Assembly (NCBI GenBank): GCA_022769825.1
Contig: JALEJI010000026.1
Coordinates: 1-43,164, forward strand
Source: Prevotella sp.
GTDB taxonomy: Bacteria > Bacteroidota > Bacteroidia > Bacteroidales > Bacteroidaceae
Direction of reading: 5' to 3'
Length of the DNA: 43,164 bases
The position numbers and the translations under genes are program-made. Shown here piece by piece: positions 17,594 through 27,500 of this stretch; position 1 is the stretch's first letter; every line of letters starts with the position of its first letter. The notes below the pieces were generated by a model, which was not told the origin of the DNA, did not search any database, and was given only the letters and a program-made list of their open reading frames with translations.

Positions 17594-20542
17594 CTAAAAG
17601 TTGAGTTGCACGCCCATTGTCCAGTGGATGGTCTGTGGATAGAGCGATGAGGTGGAACGCAAGTACTCGAATCCCGGCTCGAGGCCGTTGATGGACACCT
17701 CAGGGTTGTAGCCCTGGTACTTGGTTATCCTCGCGAGGTCGCGCACGGTGAAATAGACGCGCGCTTTCTGGAGATACTTGGTCCACTTCTGCAGGTTCAG
17801 CGTGTAGCCCAATGTCACGGCGTCTATCTTCAGGAACGAGCCGTCGGAGAGGAAATAGTCGGTCAGGATGCGCGTGTCGTTTATCTCCTTGTTGTTGGTG
17901 TAGGCTATGCGGAGCACGTTGTCGTCGGTCGAGTTCTTCAGGCCATAATAGAGGTTAGGCTGCGAGAACACGTCGAAGTCGAGCCAGGCGCGCAAGTAGA
18001 CGCCGAGGTCAAACTGCTTGTATGAGAACGAGTGGTCCCATGAGGCGATGAGCTTAGGTATGGCGTTGCCCACATAGTGCTTGTTGGCGTCGACGGTGTT
18101 GAGCTTGGTGCCATCCTTGGCCGGCACTACGTTGTTGTCCTTGTCGTAGATGAGCCACTTGCCGTTCTCGTCGAGGCCGGCATACTTGAAGAGCCAGAAC
18201 TGGCCAATCTTTGAACCGTTGACGAGCTTGGTGGCATAACCCATCGAGCTGGGGAACGAGCCGCCATAGAGGTAAGAGTTGGTGTCGCCGAGGTTGTCTA
18301 TCTTCGACGTGTTGTGCGACAGGCGCACGGTTGAGGAATAGTTGAAGTCCTTTGTCTTCACTATTTGGCCTGTCAGCTCAAACTCCCAACCCTTGTTGGT
18401 GAGCGAGCCCACGTTGCTCATGATGGTGGTATAGACCATTGGCGGCTGCGGTGCCGGCACCTCGAAGAGCATGTCGTCGACGCGGCGGATGTAATAGTCG
18501 AACTTACCCGAAATCCTGTTGTTCAGGAAGCTGAAGTCGAGACCGAAGTCCCACTCTTTCTTCTCCTCCCACTTCAGGTTGGGGTTGTTGTTCTTGGCAG
18601 AGCCGTAGCCTGGCTGCCACACGCCGTTGGTTGGCCACATGTCGTTGCTCTTGTAGGTGCGCACGGTGTAGCCGGAGCCGAAGTCGTTGTTACCCGTCAC
18701 GCCATATCCCACGCGCAACTTGAGGTCGTTGACCCAAGGCAGTTGCTTCATGAAGTCTTCCTTTGAGATGCGCCATCCGGCTGAAAGGGCCCAGAAGTTA
18801 CCCCAGCGGTTGTTGGGGCCGAACTTTGAGCTGCCCTCGCGACGGAACGACGCCGTGGCCATGTAGCGGTCGGCGTAGTCGTAGTTGACACGGGCGAAGA
18901 GCGACATGAGCCTCTCGCGCGGGTCCTTGTTCGACGACATGGAGGCCAAGCCGTCGCTGAGGTCGGTTCCCGACGACATGTCCCAAGGGCCTATGCCGTC
19001 GACGGTGAAGTTGGCGTTGGTCATGGAGAACTCCTCGCCGCCCGTCTCATAGAAGCTCCAACCTGCCACGGCGTCCACGCGATGCTGGTCGAAGTCGTGG
19101 AGATATGAGGCGTAAGCCTCTAAGGTCTTGTTGTCGGTCTTGTTGAACTTGTGGGTGGCCTTGCCGCGCTTGTTCGACTCCACCATGTCCTGGTGGTTCT
19201 GGCGGTAGTATTCCGTGAGCTGGTAGTCGCGGTGGTCAATGCCCATGGTTCCCTGCACGGAGAGTCCGTCCCAGATGTTTATCTTGAGCGTCGCGTCGGC
19301 CTGCAACCACTTGTCAATGCCCTGGTAGTCTTTCAGCTCGATGTCGGCCACGGGGTTGTGGGTCGTTCCGCCAATGCCCACCGTGGTGTTGTAGCGCTTG
19401 GGGTTGGTGGGATCCATCACGGGGATGGTCGGATTGAGCGATATCACATGCTCGAAGCTGCTCGAGCCGTTGCGGCGGTCGCGGTTGGCCTGGCGATACT
19501 GCGCCTTGAACGACATCTCCACCTTGCCGTCCATCATCTTGTATTTGGCGTTCATTCGGCCGGAATAGTCGGTCCTGCCGTCGCCTATGACGGTACCCTT
19601 CTGGTCGGCGTACATCAACGATGAGTATATCTGCAGGTTCTTCGAGCCGCCTGAGAGCGAGAGCACGTGGCGCTGCGACAGCTGGCGGTCGTCCACGAGC
19701 TGGCGATACCAGTCGGTGTCGTAACCATAGTCTGGGCCTATGCCGTAGGCCATGTAGTCTTTCGACGAGAGCAGGTCGAGGCTCTTCCTCACCGTCTCGG
19801 TAGACAACTCCGTGGTCCACGTGGCGCGCACCTTGCCTTCCTTGGCCTGCTTCGTGGTCACGAGGATGACGCCCGCCGCGGCGCGCGTGCCGTAGATGGC
19901 ACCTGCCGACGCGTCTTTCAGCACGTCGATGCTCTGCACGTCTTCCTGGTTTATCATCCTGAGGTCACCACCAGGCACGCCGTCGATGACCACGAGAGGG
20001 CCCTTGCCGGCATTCACCGAGGCCACGCCGCGAAGCTGGTAGCCGTTGGAGGAGTTTGGCGACGACGAGCCGGAGATGGTGAGGCCGCTCACCTTGCCTT
20101 GCAAGGCGGTGGCTATGGTAGAGCCGCCAAGGCCGTTGACGAGGTCGGAGCCCTTGATGGATGTTATGGAAGAGGTGACACGCTTCTTGTCCAATGTGCC
20201 ATATCCCACCACCACGACGTCTTTCAGGGTCTGCTGGTCGGTGCTGAGCACTATGTTGAGCACGAGGTTCTTGCCCGGCTTTACCTTTTGCGAGGTGTAA
20301 CCCACATAGCTCACGGTGAGCTCGCGATCGGGGTCGGCGGTCAGGGTGAACTTACCGTCGATGTCGGTGACGGCACCCGTGGATGTGCCTGGCACGGCCA
20401 CAGTGGCGCCAATGAGGGGCTCGCCGTTACTGTCTTTCACGCTGCCGGTGATTTTCACAGGCGTGCCGGCCCAAAGGGCGATCGAACTGCCCATCAACAC
20501 GGAGAGAACCGCAAGACGGGTGGAATGTTGATTTAGATTCAT
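17594..20542 (-). CDS. SusC/RagA family TonB-dependent transporter (phosphoesterase locus)
   Basis: 982 aa. Signal peptide ends near ALWAGTP, then CarboxypepD_reg-like domain (ITGSVKDSNGEPLIGATV), the SusC linker LKDVVVVGYGTLDKK, plug signatures KGPLVVIDGVPGG and DVQSIDVLKDASAGAIYGTRAA, then the barrel ending in WTMGVQLNF. Second gene of its operon, 60 bp after the BACON lipoprotein and 55 bp before SusD. Imports the ligand held by SusD across the outer membrane with TonB energy. Confidence 0.94.
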   Translation of the reverse strand: MNLNQHSTRLAVLSVLMGSSIALWAGTPVKITGSVKDSNGEPLIGATVAVPGTSTGAVTDIDGKFTLTADPDRELTVSYVGYTSQKVKPGKNLVLNIVLSTDQQTLKDVVVVGYGTLDKKRVTSSITSIKGSDLVNGLGGSTIATALQGKVSGLTISGSSSPNSSNGYQLRGVASVNAGKGPLVVIDGVPGGDLRMINQEDVQSIDVLKDASAGAIYGTRAAAGVILVTTKQAKEGKVRATWTTELSTETVRKSLDLLSSKDYMAYGIGPDYGYDTDWYRQLVDDRQLSQRHVLSLSGGSKNLQIYSSLMYADQKGTVIGDGRTDYSGRMNAKYKMMDGKVEMSFKAQYRQANRDRRNGSSSFEHVISLNPTIPVMDPTNPKRYNTTVGIGGTTHNPVADIELKDYQGIDKWLQADATLKINIWDGLSVQGTMGIDHRDYQLTEYYRQNHQDMVESNKRGKATHKFNKTDNKTLEAYASYLHDFDQHRVDAVAGWSFYETGGEEFSMTNANFTVDGIGPWDMSSGTDLSDGLASMSSNKDPRERLMSLFARVNYDYADRYMATASFRREGSSKFGPNNRWGNFWALSAGWRISKEDFMKQLPWVNDLKLRVGYGVTGNNDFGSGYTVRTYKSNDMWPTNGVWQPGYGSAKNNNPNLKWEEKKEWDFGLDFSFLNNRISGKFDYYIRRVDDMLFEVPAPQPPMVYTTIMSNVGSLTNKGWEFELTGQIVKTKDFNYSSTVRLSHNTSKIDNLGDTNSYLYGGSFPSSMGYATKLVNGSKIGQFWLFKYAGLDENGKWLIYDKDNNVVPAKDGTKLNTVDANKHYVGNAIPKLIASWDHSFSYKQFDLGVYLRAWLDFDVFSQPNLYYGLKNSTDDNVLRIAYTNNKEINDTRILTDYFLSDGSFLKIDAVTLGYTLNLQKWTKYLQKARVYFTVRDLARITKYQGYNPEVSINGLEPGFEYLRSTSSLYPQTIHWTMGVQLNF

Positions 20543-20602
20543 TATATATTAATGGTTTCTTGTTCTGGAATAAGAATATGAATTAAAAGGCTTGCGCGGA
20601 CT

Positions 20603-21568
20603 CTACTCTTTCACCGAGATGTTGTCCAAATACCATCTGCAATACTTCTGTCCCGACGGGGCGGCGGTATGGATGGCGATGCGCGTGGTGGCGTCTATGC
20701 CATAGAGGCCGAACGAGAGGGTCTTCCACTTGGTCTCCTTCGTGATGTCCACCGTCACGGATTGCTGGTCGGCCGTGTCGGAGAGCGAGCCTGAGCCTGC
20801 GATGATCTCCACCACCAGTGGCACGTTGTCGGCACCATTTTTACCGATGTTTGGCGCGGCGTCGAACGTGAGCGTGGCGTTGGCCGACTCGTTATCGGAG
20901 ATGTCGGTCAATACTGGCAAGATGACGCCCGTGTTGAAACTTTTGTTGGAGTTGAAGCAGAGATAGCCGTTCTGGATGTTTATCTTGTTGTCTCCGTTCG
21001 GGTTCACGGCCGTCTTGTACCAGTCAATCAAGCCACAAGCGGCCCATGCGTCGGCAACGGCGGGATTGGTGACCTCCATGCGCGTGTAGCCGTTGTCGGG
21101 GTCGCCCACGGGGTCTTTAAGGTTATTGGCGGCGGCGATAGGCTCGGTCCACGAGAAGTCATCTGAATAGAACGTGCGCGGGAGCGCCGCGTCGGGGTCG
21201 AAAAGGTTCTGACTGACAAGCACGGTGTCCTTCAGGCCGCCGTCGGCGGTGACGTAAAGGCTTGCCGAACGCTCGACGCCTGAATTGTTTTCTTGGCAAA
21301 CCACGGCCACGTCTACCAACCCCACTCCCTCAGGCTTGTCGACCGACAGCCACTCGGCGTCGCTGCTGATGCGATAGCCCTTGTTAGCGGCCACTTGGAA
21401 CGTTGCAGAGGTGCCTTCCTTGAGTTTTCCCGTCTTAACGACAGACAACGACTTTTGGCTCACTCGCAGTCTCGGTGTCGCCTCGTCGGCTTTGTCTTCC
21501 ATGGCACAGGAGCAGACAAGCGTGATAAGCGCAAGGCACGTGGCCAAGAAATAGGCATAATGTCTCAT
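20603..21568 (-). CDS. BACON-domain lipoprotein heading a SusCD operon
   Basis: 321-aa lipoprotein; lipobox LVCSC (Cys21, Cys19 less likely) followed by AMEDKADE. Residues about 33-120 form a BACON-type beta domain (LRVSQKSLSVVKTGKLKEGT, AEWLSVDKPEG, SASLYVTADG), seen in Bacteroidetes as a spacer or carbohydrate/mucin-binding module. The remaining 200 residues (from TFYSDDFSWTEP to WYLDNISVKE) look like a jelly-roll galactose-binding-like domain. Unlike most accessory Sus lipoproteins it precedes susC, so it should be the most strongly transcribed gene. A surface binding role is likely, the ligand unknown. Confidence 0.75.
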   Translation of the reverse strand: MRHYAYFLATCLALITLVCSCAMEDKADEATPRLRVSQKSLSVVKTGKLKEGTSATFQVAANKGYRISSDAEWLSVDKPEGVGLVDVAVVCQENNSGVERSASLYVTADGGLKDTVLVSQNLFDPDAALPRTFYSDDFSWTEPIAAANNLKDPVGDPDNGYTRMEVTNPAVADAWAACGLIDWYKTAVNPNGDNKINIQNGYLCFNSNKSFNTGVILPVLTDISDNESANATLTFDAAPNIGKNGADNVPLVVEIIAGSGSLSDTADQQSVTVDITKETKWKTLSFGLYGIDATTRIAIHTAAPSGQKYCRWYLDNISVKE

Positions 21569-22003
21569 TTTGTTTTGATTTGGTTTAAATATTAATTATG
21601 TGTTTTCGTCATTTTGAAAGTGCGGCGTTTCGTTTTCGTTTTGGCTTAGAGTGTAATCTTTTCGGCAATGCCACACAAACATTCCGATATGTTACAAGTG
21701 CAAAGGTATGATAAAAAAATTAACCTGACAACTATTTATTGGTACAATTTTATTACTATTTTACAAACTTCCAACTGTCCAACGCGAAACTCCCTATGAT
21801 ACAAAGCATTAACTGAGAACATAAAATCATGATAACAAGAAACCATTAGTGTTGCGTGGACGCGTTTCCACATATTCGTCATAAATCATATAGGCAATCA
21901 TTAAATGCTACAAATTTGTTATTTTTTATGTAGCGCGAGCCTTTTTCCTTTCCGCCATGGCAACGCTACATCAAGTGCCAGAATCGCGGAGGCGCATAGC
22001 AAC
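21569..22003. other. Intergenic region upstream of the BACON-SusCD operon
   Basis: AT-rich, no coding potential seen. It holds the promoter at 21701-21708 and an 8-bp inverted repeat (21928-21935 with 21964-21971). The 5' leader of the operon is about 125 nt, long enough for post-transcriptional control, but I see no known riboswitch. Confidence 0.5.
21701..21708 (-). promoter_or_regulatory. Promoter of the BACON-SusCD-phosphoesterase operon
   Basis: TACCTTTG on the minus strand is an exact match to the Bacteroidetes -7 consensus TAnnTTTG. GTTGTC lies roughly 20 bp upstream as a poor -33. Confidence 0.6.
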
Positions 22004-22029
22004 AAAAAGCGCCCCGGTCGGGGCGCTTT
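22004..22029 (-). terminator. Rho-independent terminator of the cysteine peptidase-SusCD operon
   Basis: Perfect 10-bp GC-rich stem (22006-22015 with 22020-22029), 4-nt loop, followed on the minus strand by a run of five T. It lies 35 bp after the peptidase stop codon. Confidence 0.88.
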
Positions 22030-22063
22030 CATTGAGTTTTTAAGGGGTATTTCGATTCGATGC

Positions 22064-23101
22064 CTATTTTCCTGGCACTACCACCGTCCAATAGTTCCAG
22101 TCGATGGTGGTGGCAACCTCAGAGGCGAGGTAATACCTGTTTGCCCCATAATAAGAGCCGTCGGAATATTTAAGGTCAACCCCCCAAGGGTCGTGACACT
22201 CAAGCCATGTCACGCCATTGACCACCCTGTATCCCTTTATTAAGATGAAATGGCCCACGCCGCCAGTGTAGTATCTTCCGGTGTGGTATTCCTTGTCAAG
22301 CGCTGTCTGCTCGGATATGTTGCCATTGTTGAGACACACTATGCAGAGGTTTCCTTCTTCCAGCAAGTCGCACGTCGTGGTCACGAAGTCGCCGTATGAA
22401 GCCCTACTGAAATCCCAGTAATAGGCATCCACGCCATTGCGTTGAAGGAAATTGTACACGTCGCGTGGATACCACCACGTGGAACCGTCTATCTCGCTAT
22501 GCACCGCCGTGTTTCGTGCGTCTTCCACAGTGCCGGTGTAGGATGGCTCCCGCCATTTCAGCGCCATGTTGGCGCATGCCGGTCCGCAGTTGACATCCGA
22601 GTAGGGACCGGTGTGTTGCTGCTGCATGTAAAAGCCTCCGGGGGCGGTGCCGTTGTTCGACCATGAGGCTGTCAGGAAGTTGCCCATGCCATAGCGCGCG
22701 GTATAGTCGTTGTTTGTCACGACGACGCGCCAGCGCGTCTTGACAGAGTAGTCGGCGTTTGACACGGTATATAGCACCACGTCGCTGAAGTCGAGCGCGC
22801 CTGTCCCACTCTTCTGCACCACGCGGTTGATGGAGGCCTGCGCGCCATCCGATACCGTGAACTCCGGCACGAGGTCTTTGCCGCTGGCCACGCTCGTGGG
22901 CAGTGTCACCGTGACGGTGTGCGTGGCCTCGTCGATTGTCGTCTTGGCGTTGTCGTATCCTTTTATGCGATAGCTCGTGAAGTTGGTCTCCTGAAGCAGC
23001 GCGTCATCATCGTTGGAGCAGGCGGTCAGGCAGGCTGCCATGAGCGCGATCCACAAACCGCGAAGCGCGCTCTTTCGTAATGTCTTGGTCATGGCATTCA
23101 T
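22064..23101 (-). CDS. Papain/C39-like cysteine peptidase lipoprotein linked to SusCD
   Basis: 345 aa. Lipobox LTAC (Cys28) then SNDDD, a surface-export-type acidic patch. Residues about 40-130 form a DUF5018-like beta domain (RIKGYDNAKTTIDEATHTV). The catalytic part is C39/papain-like: Cys in VNCGPACANMAL, His in GGVGHFILIKGY and Asp in LECHDPWG. Peptidase_C39-like enzymes cleave peptides at Gly-rich or other sites; an exported single-domain enzyme here suggests trimming of peptides for import, or a transglutaminase/amidase-like reaction. The ATG overlaps the SusD stop codon by 4 bp (ATGA), indicating translational coupling. A second ATG at 23092 is an alternative start. Confidence 0.82.
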   Translation of the reverse strand: MNAMTKTLRKSALRGLWIALMAACLTACSNDDDALLQETNFTSYRIKGYDNAKTTIDEATHTVTVTLPTSVASGKDLVPEFTVSDGAQASINRVVQKSGTGALDFSDVVLYTVSNADYSVKTRWRVVVTNNDYTARYGMGNFLTASWSNNGTAPGGFYMQQQHTGPYSDVNCGPACANMALKWREPSYTGTVEDARNTAVHSEIDGSTWWYPRDVYNFLQRNGVDAYYWDFSRASYGDFVTTTCDLLEEGNLCIVCLNNGNISEQTALDKEYHTGRYYTGGVGHFILIKGYRVVNGVTWLECHDPWGVDLKYSDGSYYGANRYYLASEVATTIDWNYWTVVVPGK

Positions 23102-24555
23102 TCTTTAGTGTAACCTTCGTTCTGGGCCATGTTGGGGTTGAACGTGAACTCGTCTCTTGAGATCGGGAGCACACACTTGTCGTAGTCCCAGTTTATCTCT
23201 TGCGGAGCGTTCTGCAAGTGCTTGCCGCCCTTGCGCACTATGGTCTTGCCATTGCGCAGCATGTCGAAATAGCGATGACCCTCGCCCACGAGCTCTTTCT
23301 CCCTCTCCAGGAGCACACGGTCGAGCGTGAAGTCGGCATCGGCCACTTCCGCGCTCGGGTTGGCACGCTTCACTATGTCGTTGAGGTAGGCCAAAGCGTA
23401 AGTACGCAACTCGCCACCAGCCTTCAGTCCGGCCTCTGCCGCTATGAGATAGACCTCGGAGAGTCGGATGACGGTGTAGTTGTTGTCGAACGAAGGCACA
23501 TTGTAGCCTTTCTCGCCAGGATATTTCAGCAGCAGGTTGTAGTAGAGCCCGTCGCCACTGTCCTGGTATGTCGCCACGAGCTGGCCGCGCACGTCGTTGG
23601 GGTCGTTTTTCATCATCTGAGCGAAGTCGTCGGTCAGAATCACGGCCGCATAGCCCCACCAGTGCAACAGATAGGAAAGACCGTCGCGCCCGGGGTTGGC
23701 GGTGGTGGTGTTGGAAATCTGGAACAGGGCCTCGGATCCAAACTTGTTGCTGAAAGCGAACATGTCCACATAGTGGTCATGGTCGGCAAGCTGGTAGAGG
23801 CCAGTGGCCTTGAGGTCGGCTATCAGCTTGTCGGCAGTGCCGAAAGCCTCCTTGTTCTTGCCGCAATAGAGATATGCGCGTGCCAGGAGGGCGCGCGCCG
23901 CGTATGCGTTGATGTGGCCGTCGTTGCGCGAGGTGGAGAGCAACGGTATGGCCGTCTCAAGCTTGTCTATGATATAGTCATAGCATTCGGCCACGCTGTT
24001 CCTGTCAACGGTCTCTCCATAGTTGATGGCATGGTCGAGCAACGGCACGCCCGGCGACGCTCCGTTGTCCTTGGCGTATGGATATCCATAGACCCTCGTC
24101 AGGTCGAAATAGCAAAGGGCTATGCAGGCCAGTGCCTCGCCCTTGTACTCGTTGAGCTGCTCCTCGCCGCCGCTCACCTTGCCGTCGTCAATGGCCTTGA
24201 GGATGTTGAAGGCGTTGCGGATGATGTAGTAAGGCCGTCCCCAAAGTCCTCCACTGTTTGGCACGGAGGCTGAGTGGTCGAAGAAATAGAACGGATAGGC
24301 CGTGCGTCCGCTCGACCAATAGGTGGGCTGCATGTCGTCGCCCTTCACGTCGCCATAGAGGAACATGGACGCGTCATAATAATATGTGGAAGCCATCAAG
24401 GCGTAGAGGCCGTTGACGGCGTTTTTCACGTCGTCCAAAGTCGTGACAGCCTCCTTTGTGGTGGTCTGGTCGGATGGAGACATGTTGAGGAAGTCTCCGG
24501 TGCAAGATGACAATCCGAGCGTCATCAGCATCAATGCGAATATATATTTTTTCAT
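23098..24555 (-). CDS. SusD/RagB family lipoprotein (cysteine peptidase locus)
   Basis: 485 aa. Lipobox GLSSC (Cys18) followed by TGDFLNMSPSDQTTTKEA, typical of SusD. TPR-like N-terminal half and C-terminal RagB/SusD domain with LLEREKELVGEGHRYFDMLR and terminal PISRDEFTFNPNMAQNEGY. It lies 17 bp after its SusC and overlaps the next gene by 4 bp, so the three proteins should be made in fixed proportion. Binds substrate on the cell surface and docks on SusC. Confidence 0.94.
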   Translation of the reverse strand: MKKYIFALMLMTLGLSSCTGDFLNMSPSDQTTTKEAVTTLDDVKNAVNGLYALMASTYYYDASMFLYGDVKGDDMQPTYWSSGRTAYPFYFFDHSASVPNSGGLWGRPYYIIRNAFNILKAIDDGKVSGGEEQLNEYKGEALACIALCYFDLTRVYGYPYAKDNGASPGVPLLDHAINYGETVDRNSVAECYDYIIDKLETAIPLLSTSRNDGHINAYAARALLARAYLYCGKNKEAFGTADKLIADLKATGLYQLADHDHYVDMFAFSNKFGSEALFQISNTTTANPGRDGLSYLLHWWGYAAVILTDDFAQMMKNDPNDVRGQLVATYQDSGDGLYYNLLLKYPGEKGYNVPSFDNNYTVIRLSEVYLIAAEAGLKAGGELRTYALAYLNDIVKRANPSAEVADADFTLDRVLLEREKELVGEGHRYFDMLRNGKTIVRKGGKHLQNAPQEINWDYDKCVLPISRDEFTFNPNMAQNEGYTKE

Positions 24556-24572
24556 TGTCGCTTTCGTGTTTT

Positions 24573-27500
24573 TTAAATACCAATTTCCAAGCCGAACGAG
24601 AATGTCTTAAGAGGCGGTATGTCAAAGCCCACCGTGCCAGTTAGCTCCGGGTCGTACTGGTCATACTTGGCCCACGTGAGCAGGTTGGTGCCTGAGAAGA
24701 AGACGCGGGCACGGCTGAATCCCAGCCTCTTGACCCAACTCTCGGGAGCGTTGACACCCAGCACGAGGCTCTTCAGGCGCAAGTGGTTGGTGCTGTGCAC
24801 GCCGCGCGAGGAGTGCCACCATCCGCCGTAGCTCTGTCCGGCCACATAGCGCGGCACGTCGGTGACATCGCCCGGCTTCTGCCAACGGCGGCGCAGCTCC
24901 GTGCTCTTTGGGGCCGTGGACGAATAGCCATCATCCTGCAAGGACCACATGCCCGAATCGTAGGAATGGCCTCCAAGCGAATAGGTAAGGTTGAAGCTGA
25001 GGTCGATGAAACGGTAGCGGAACGTGTTGCCCAAGCTGCCGCTCACGGTGGGATATATGTTGCACAGCGGCACGGAAACGGCGGCGTTGGGGTCGTTGAC
25101 TATCTCACGTGAGCGCACGCCGTCCACCTCCTTGTTGCTGTAGTATTGGGGCAGCCCGTTGTCGGGGTTCACGCCGGCATACTCCCTCAGGCAGATAGTG
25201 CCAAGAGAATAGCCCTCCTTCACGATGTAATAGCTGTCCGAGTAATATTGCGACACGTCAGCGAGTTTCAGCACCTTGTTCTTGTTGTGCGACATCATGA
25301 ACGACGACGACCACGTGAAGTTCTTGGTGTCGATATTGGTGGAGCGCATCTCCAGCTCAAATCCCGTGTTGCGCATCTTGCCGATATTGTCCATGATAGA
25401 GCCGAAGCCCGTGATGGGGTCTACCATCTTGCTCATCAATAGGTCTTTCGTGGTGCGTGTGTACCAATCGAAAGTGATGTTGAGACGGCTGAACAGCATG
25501 AGGTCCAAGCCCACGTTGAACGCGTAGTTTTTCTCCCAGCTCAGCTTGTCGTTGCTCAGCGAGCTCTCCACCATGGCCGGCATGTCGTTGTAGGAATACG
25601 TCACGTCGTAAAGGCCATAATAAGAATACAGCGACGAGGGCACGTTGCCGTTGACACCATAGCTGACGCGGAGTTTGCCGTCGGTGAGCCACGACTCGCA
25701 AGGCTTCAAGACGCTCTCCTGAGAGAAACGCCATGAGCCGGAGAGGGCCCAGAAGTTGGCCCAGCGGTTGCTCGGGTGCAGACGCGACGACCCGTCGCGA
25801 CGGAAACTGGCTGAGGCGTAGTAGCGATTTTGGTAGTCGTAGTTGGCACGCATGACATACGACAACATGGCATCGCCAGAAGTGTAGTTGCCAATTGAGA
25901 CAGGCGTACTGGCCACATTGAGCACGTTTTTCTTGCTCGTGGCATAGTTTTTGGCCTCAGCGTCGGTGTAGTCCTTGTCCCACTTGTGTATCTCGTAGGC
26001 CGCCAGCACGTCGATGGAGTGGCCTGCTATCTTCGTGGCATAGTTGATGCGCGTATTGCTGTTGTAGGTGAGGTTCTCTATATGGTATATGTCGCCCTGG
26101 CCGTTAGGGCTCTTTCCGTCGGAGCTCTCCGGAGAGAAATAGCGGAATTCGCTGTTGTAAATGTAGTCCACGTTGAACACGGTGGACAGGCGCAGCCCCT
26201 TGACGAGCGTGTAGCCAGCCTCGGCCGAGGCGAACGTGCGCGCCACATGGCTCTTGTGGGTATTGATCTCGTTTTCCTGCACGAGGTTCATGTTGTCGAG
26301 CTCCTTGATGTTAGTGTTGTAGGAGCCATCATCGTTGTAGATGGGTATGGATGGCGTGAGCACACTCTTCAAGGCATACATGGGGTTGCTGTAATATGTG
26401 CCGCCTGGCAGCGGCTTCTCCCTCGTGAGCGAGAACAGTCCGCTCATGGACAGGTCGAGCCTCTTGTATTTGTTGCTCACGTTGACGTGTCCGCTATATC
26501 TCTCAAATCCGGAGTTGCGCGCCACGTTTTGCTGGTTGGTATAGTTGAGCGAACCGGCAAACTTTGTGCTTTCCGTACCTCCCATGGCCGAGAAGTCGTA
26601 GTTTTGCTGCAACGCTTTCCTGAACAGCGCCTTCTGCCAGTCGGCGTATCCATTGGATGGCTTTGGCGCATACCTGTCTATGACCTGCTCGGCGTGTTCC
26701 TCGGCCCACTCCACAGTCTCTCCAGCGTCGATGTTGGCGTTGGTCAAGCCTTCGAGAATAAGCTGTCGACGCTCGTCGCCACCCATCGTTGGGCGGAAGT
26801 CGTAGGCAAGGTCTGATATTCCGAAGCTCGCCTTCAGGGTGTACGAAGTCTTTCCCTGCGCGCCTTTCTTGGTAGTGATCAGCACCACGCCATTGGCGCC
26901 CCTCGCACCATAAAGCGAGGCCGAGGCGGCATCCTTCAATATCGTGACATTCTCTATGTCGGCAGGGTTGAGCGTGCTCAATATGCCAAGCCCGCTGGTG
27001 TTCATGCCATTGGCCGACAAGTCGCCCGACATCACCGGCACGCCGTCGAGCACAAACAGAGGCTCATTGGAAGCCGAGAGAGAGCCTATGCCTCGTATCC
27101 TTATCGAGGAGCTGGCACCTGGAGTGCCGCTGTTTGTGGTGATTGACATGCCCGACAGGTTGCCCTCCATCATCTGCGACAGGGAAATGACCGGCAGGTC
27201 TTTCTGCTTGTCAACGCTCATCACCGAAGCGGATCCCGTGTAGGCTCCCTTGCGTATATTGCCATAGCCTGTGACCACAACTTCGCTGAGCTCGGACACG
27301 TCTTCGGAGAGCTGTATCGTTGGAATGTTTGCCACACCTCGCACGCTGACCCTCTTGCTGACGGTCCGCATGCCAACGAGGCTCACCTCAAGGTCGTATG
27401 TGCCATCCTTTGGTACCGGAAGACTGAAACGTCCATTGACATCGGTGAGACATCCACCCTTCATAGACTTAACGTAGATACTCACCCCTGGCAATGGCTC

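Noticed and set aside
21720..21765. Pho box upstream of the BACON-SusCD-phosphoesterase operon
   Set aside because: Only partial units (TTAAC, GTACA, TTACT) fall at the right phase, and one of four positions has no match; far weaker than the two clear arrays.
23200..24273. 357-codon plus-strand frame opposite the SusD gene
   Set aside because: Shadow frame; the minus strand has a complete SusD with lipobox and family motifs.
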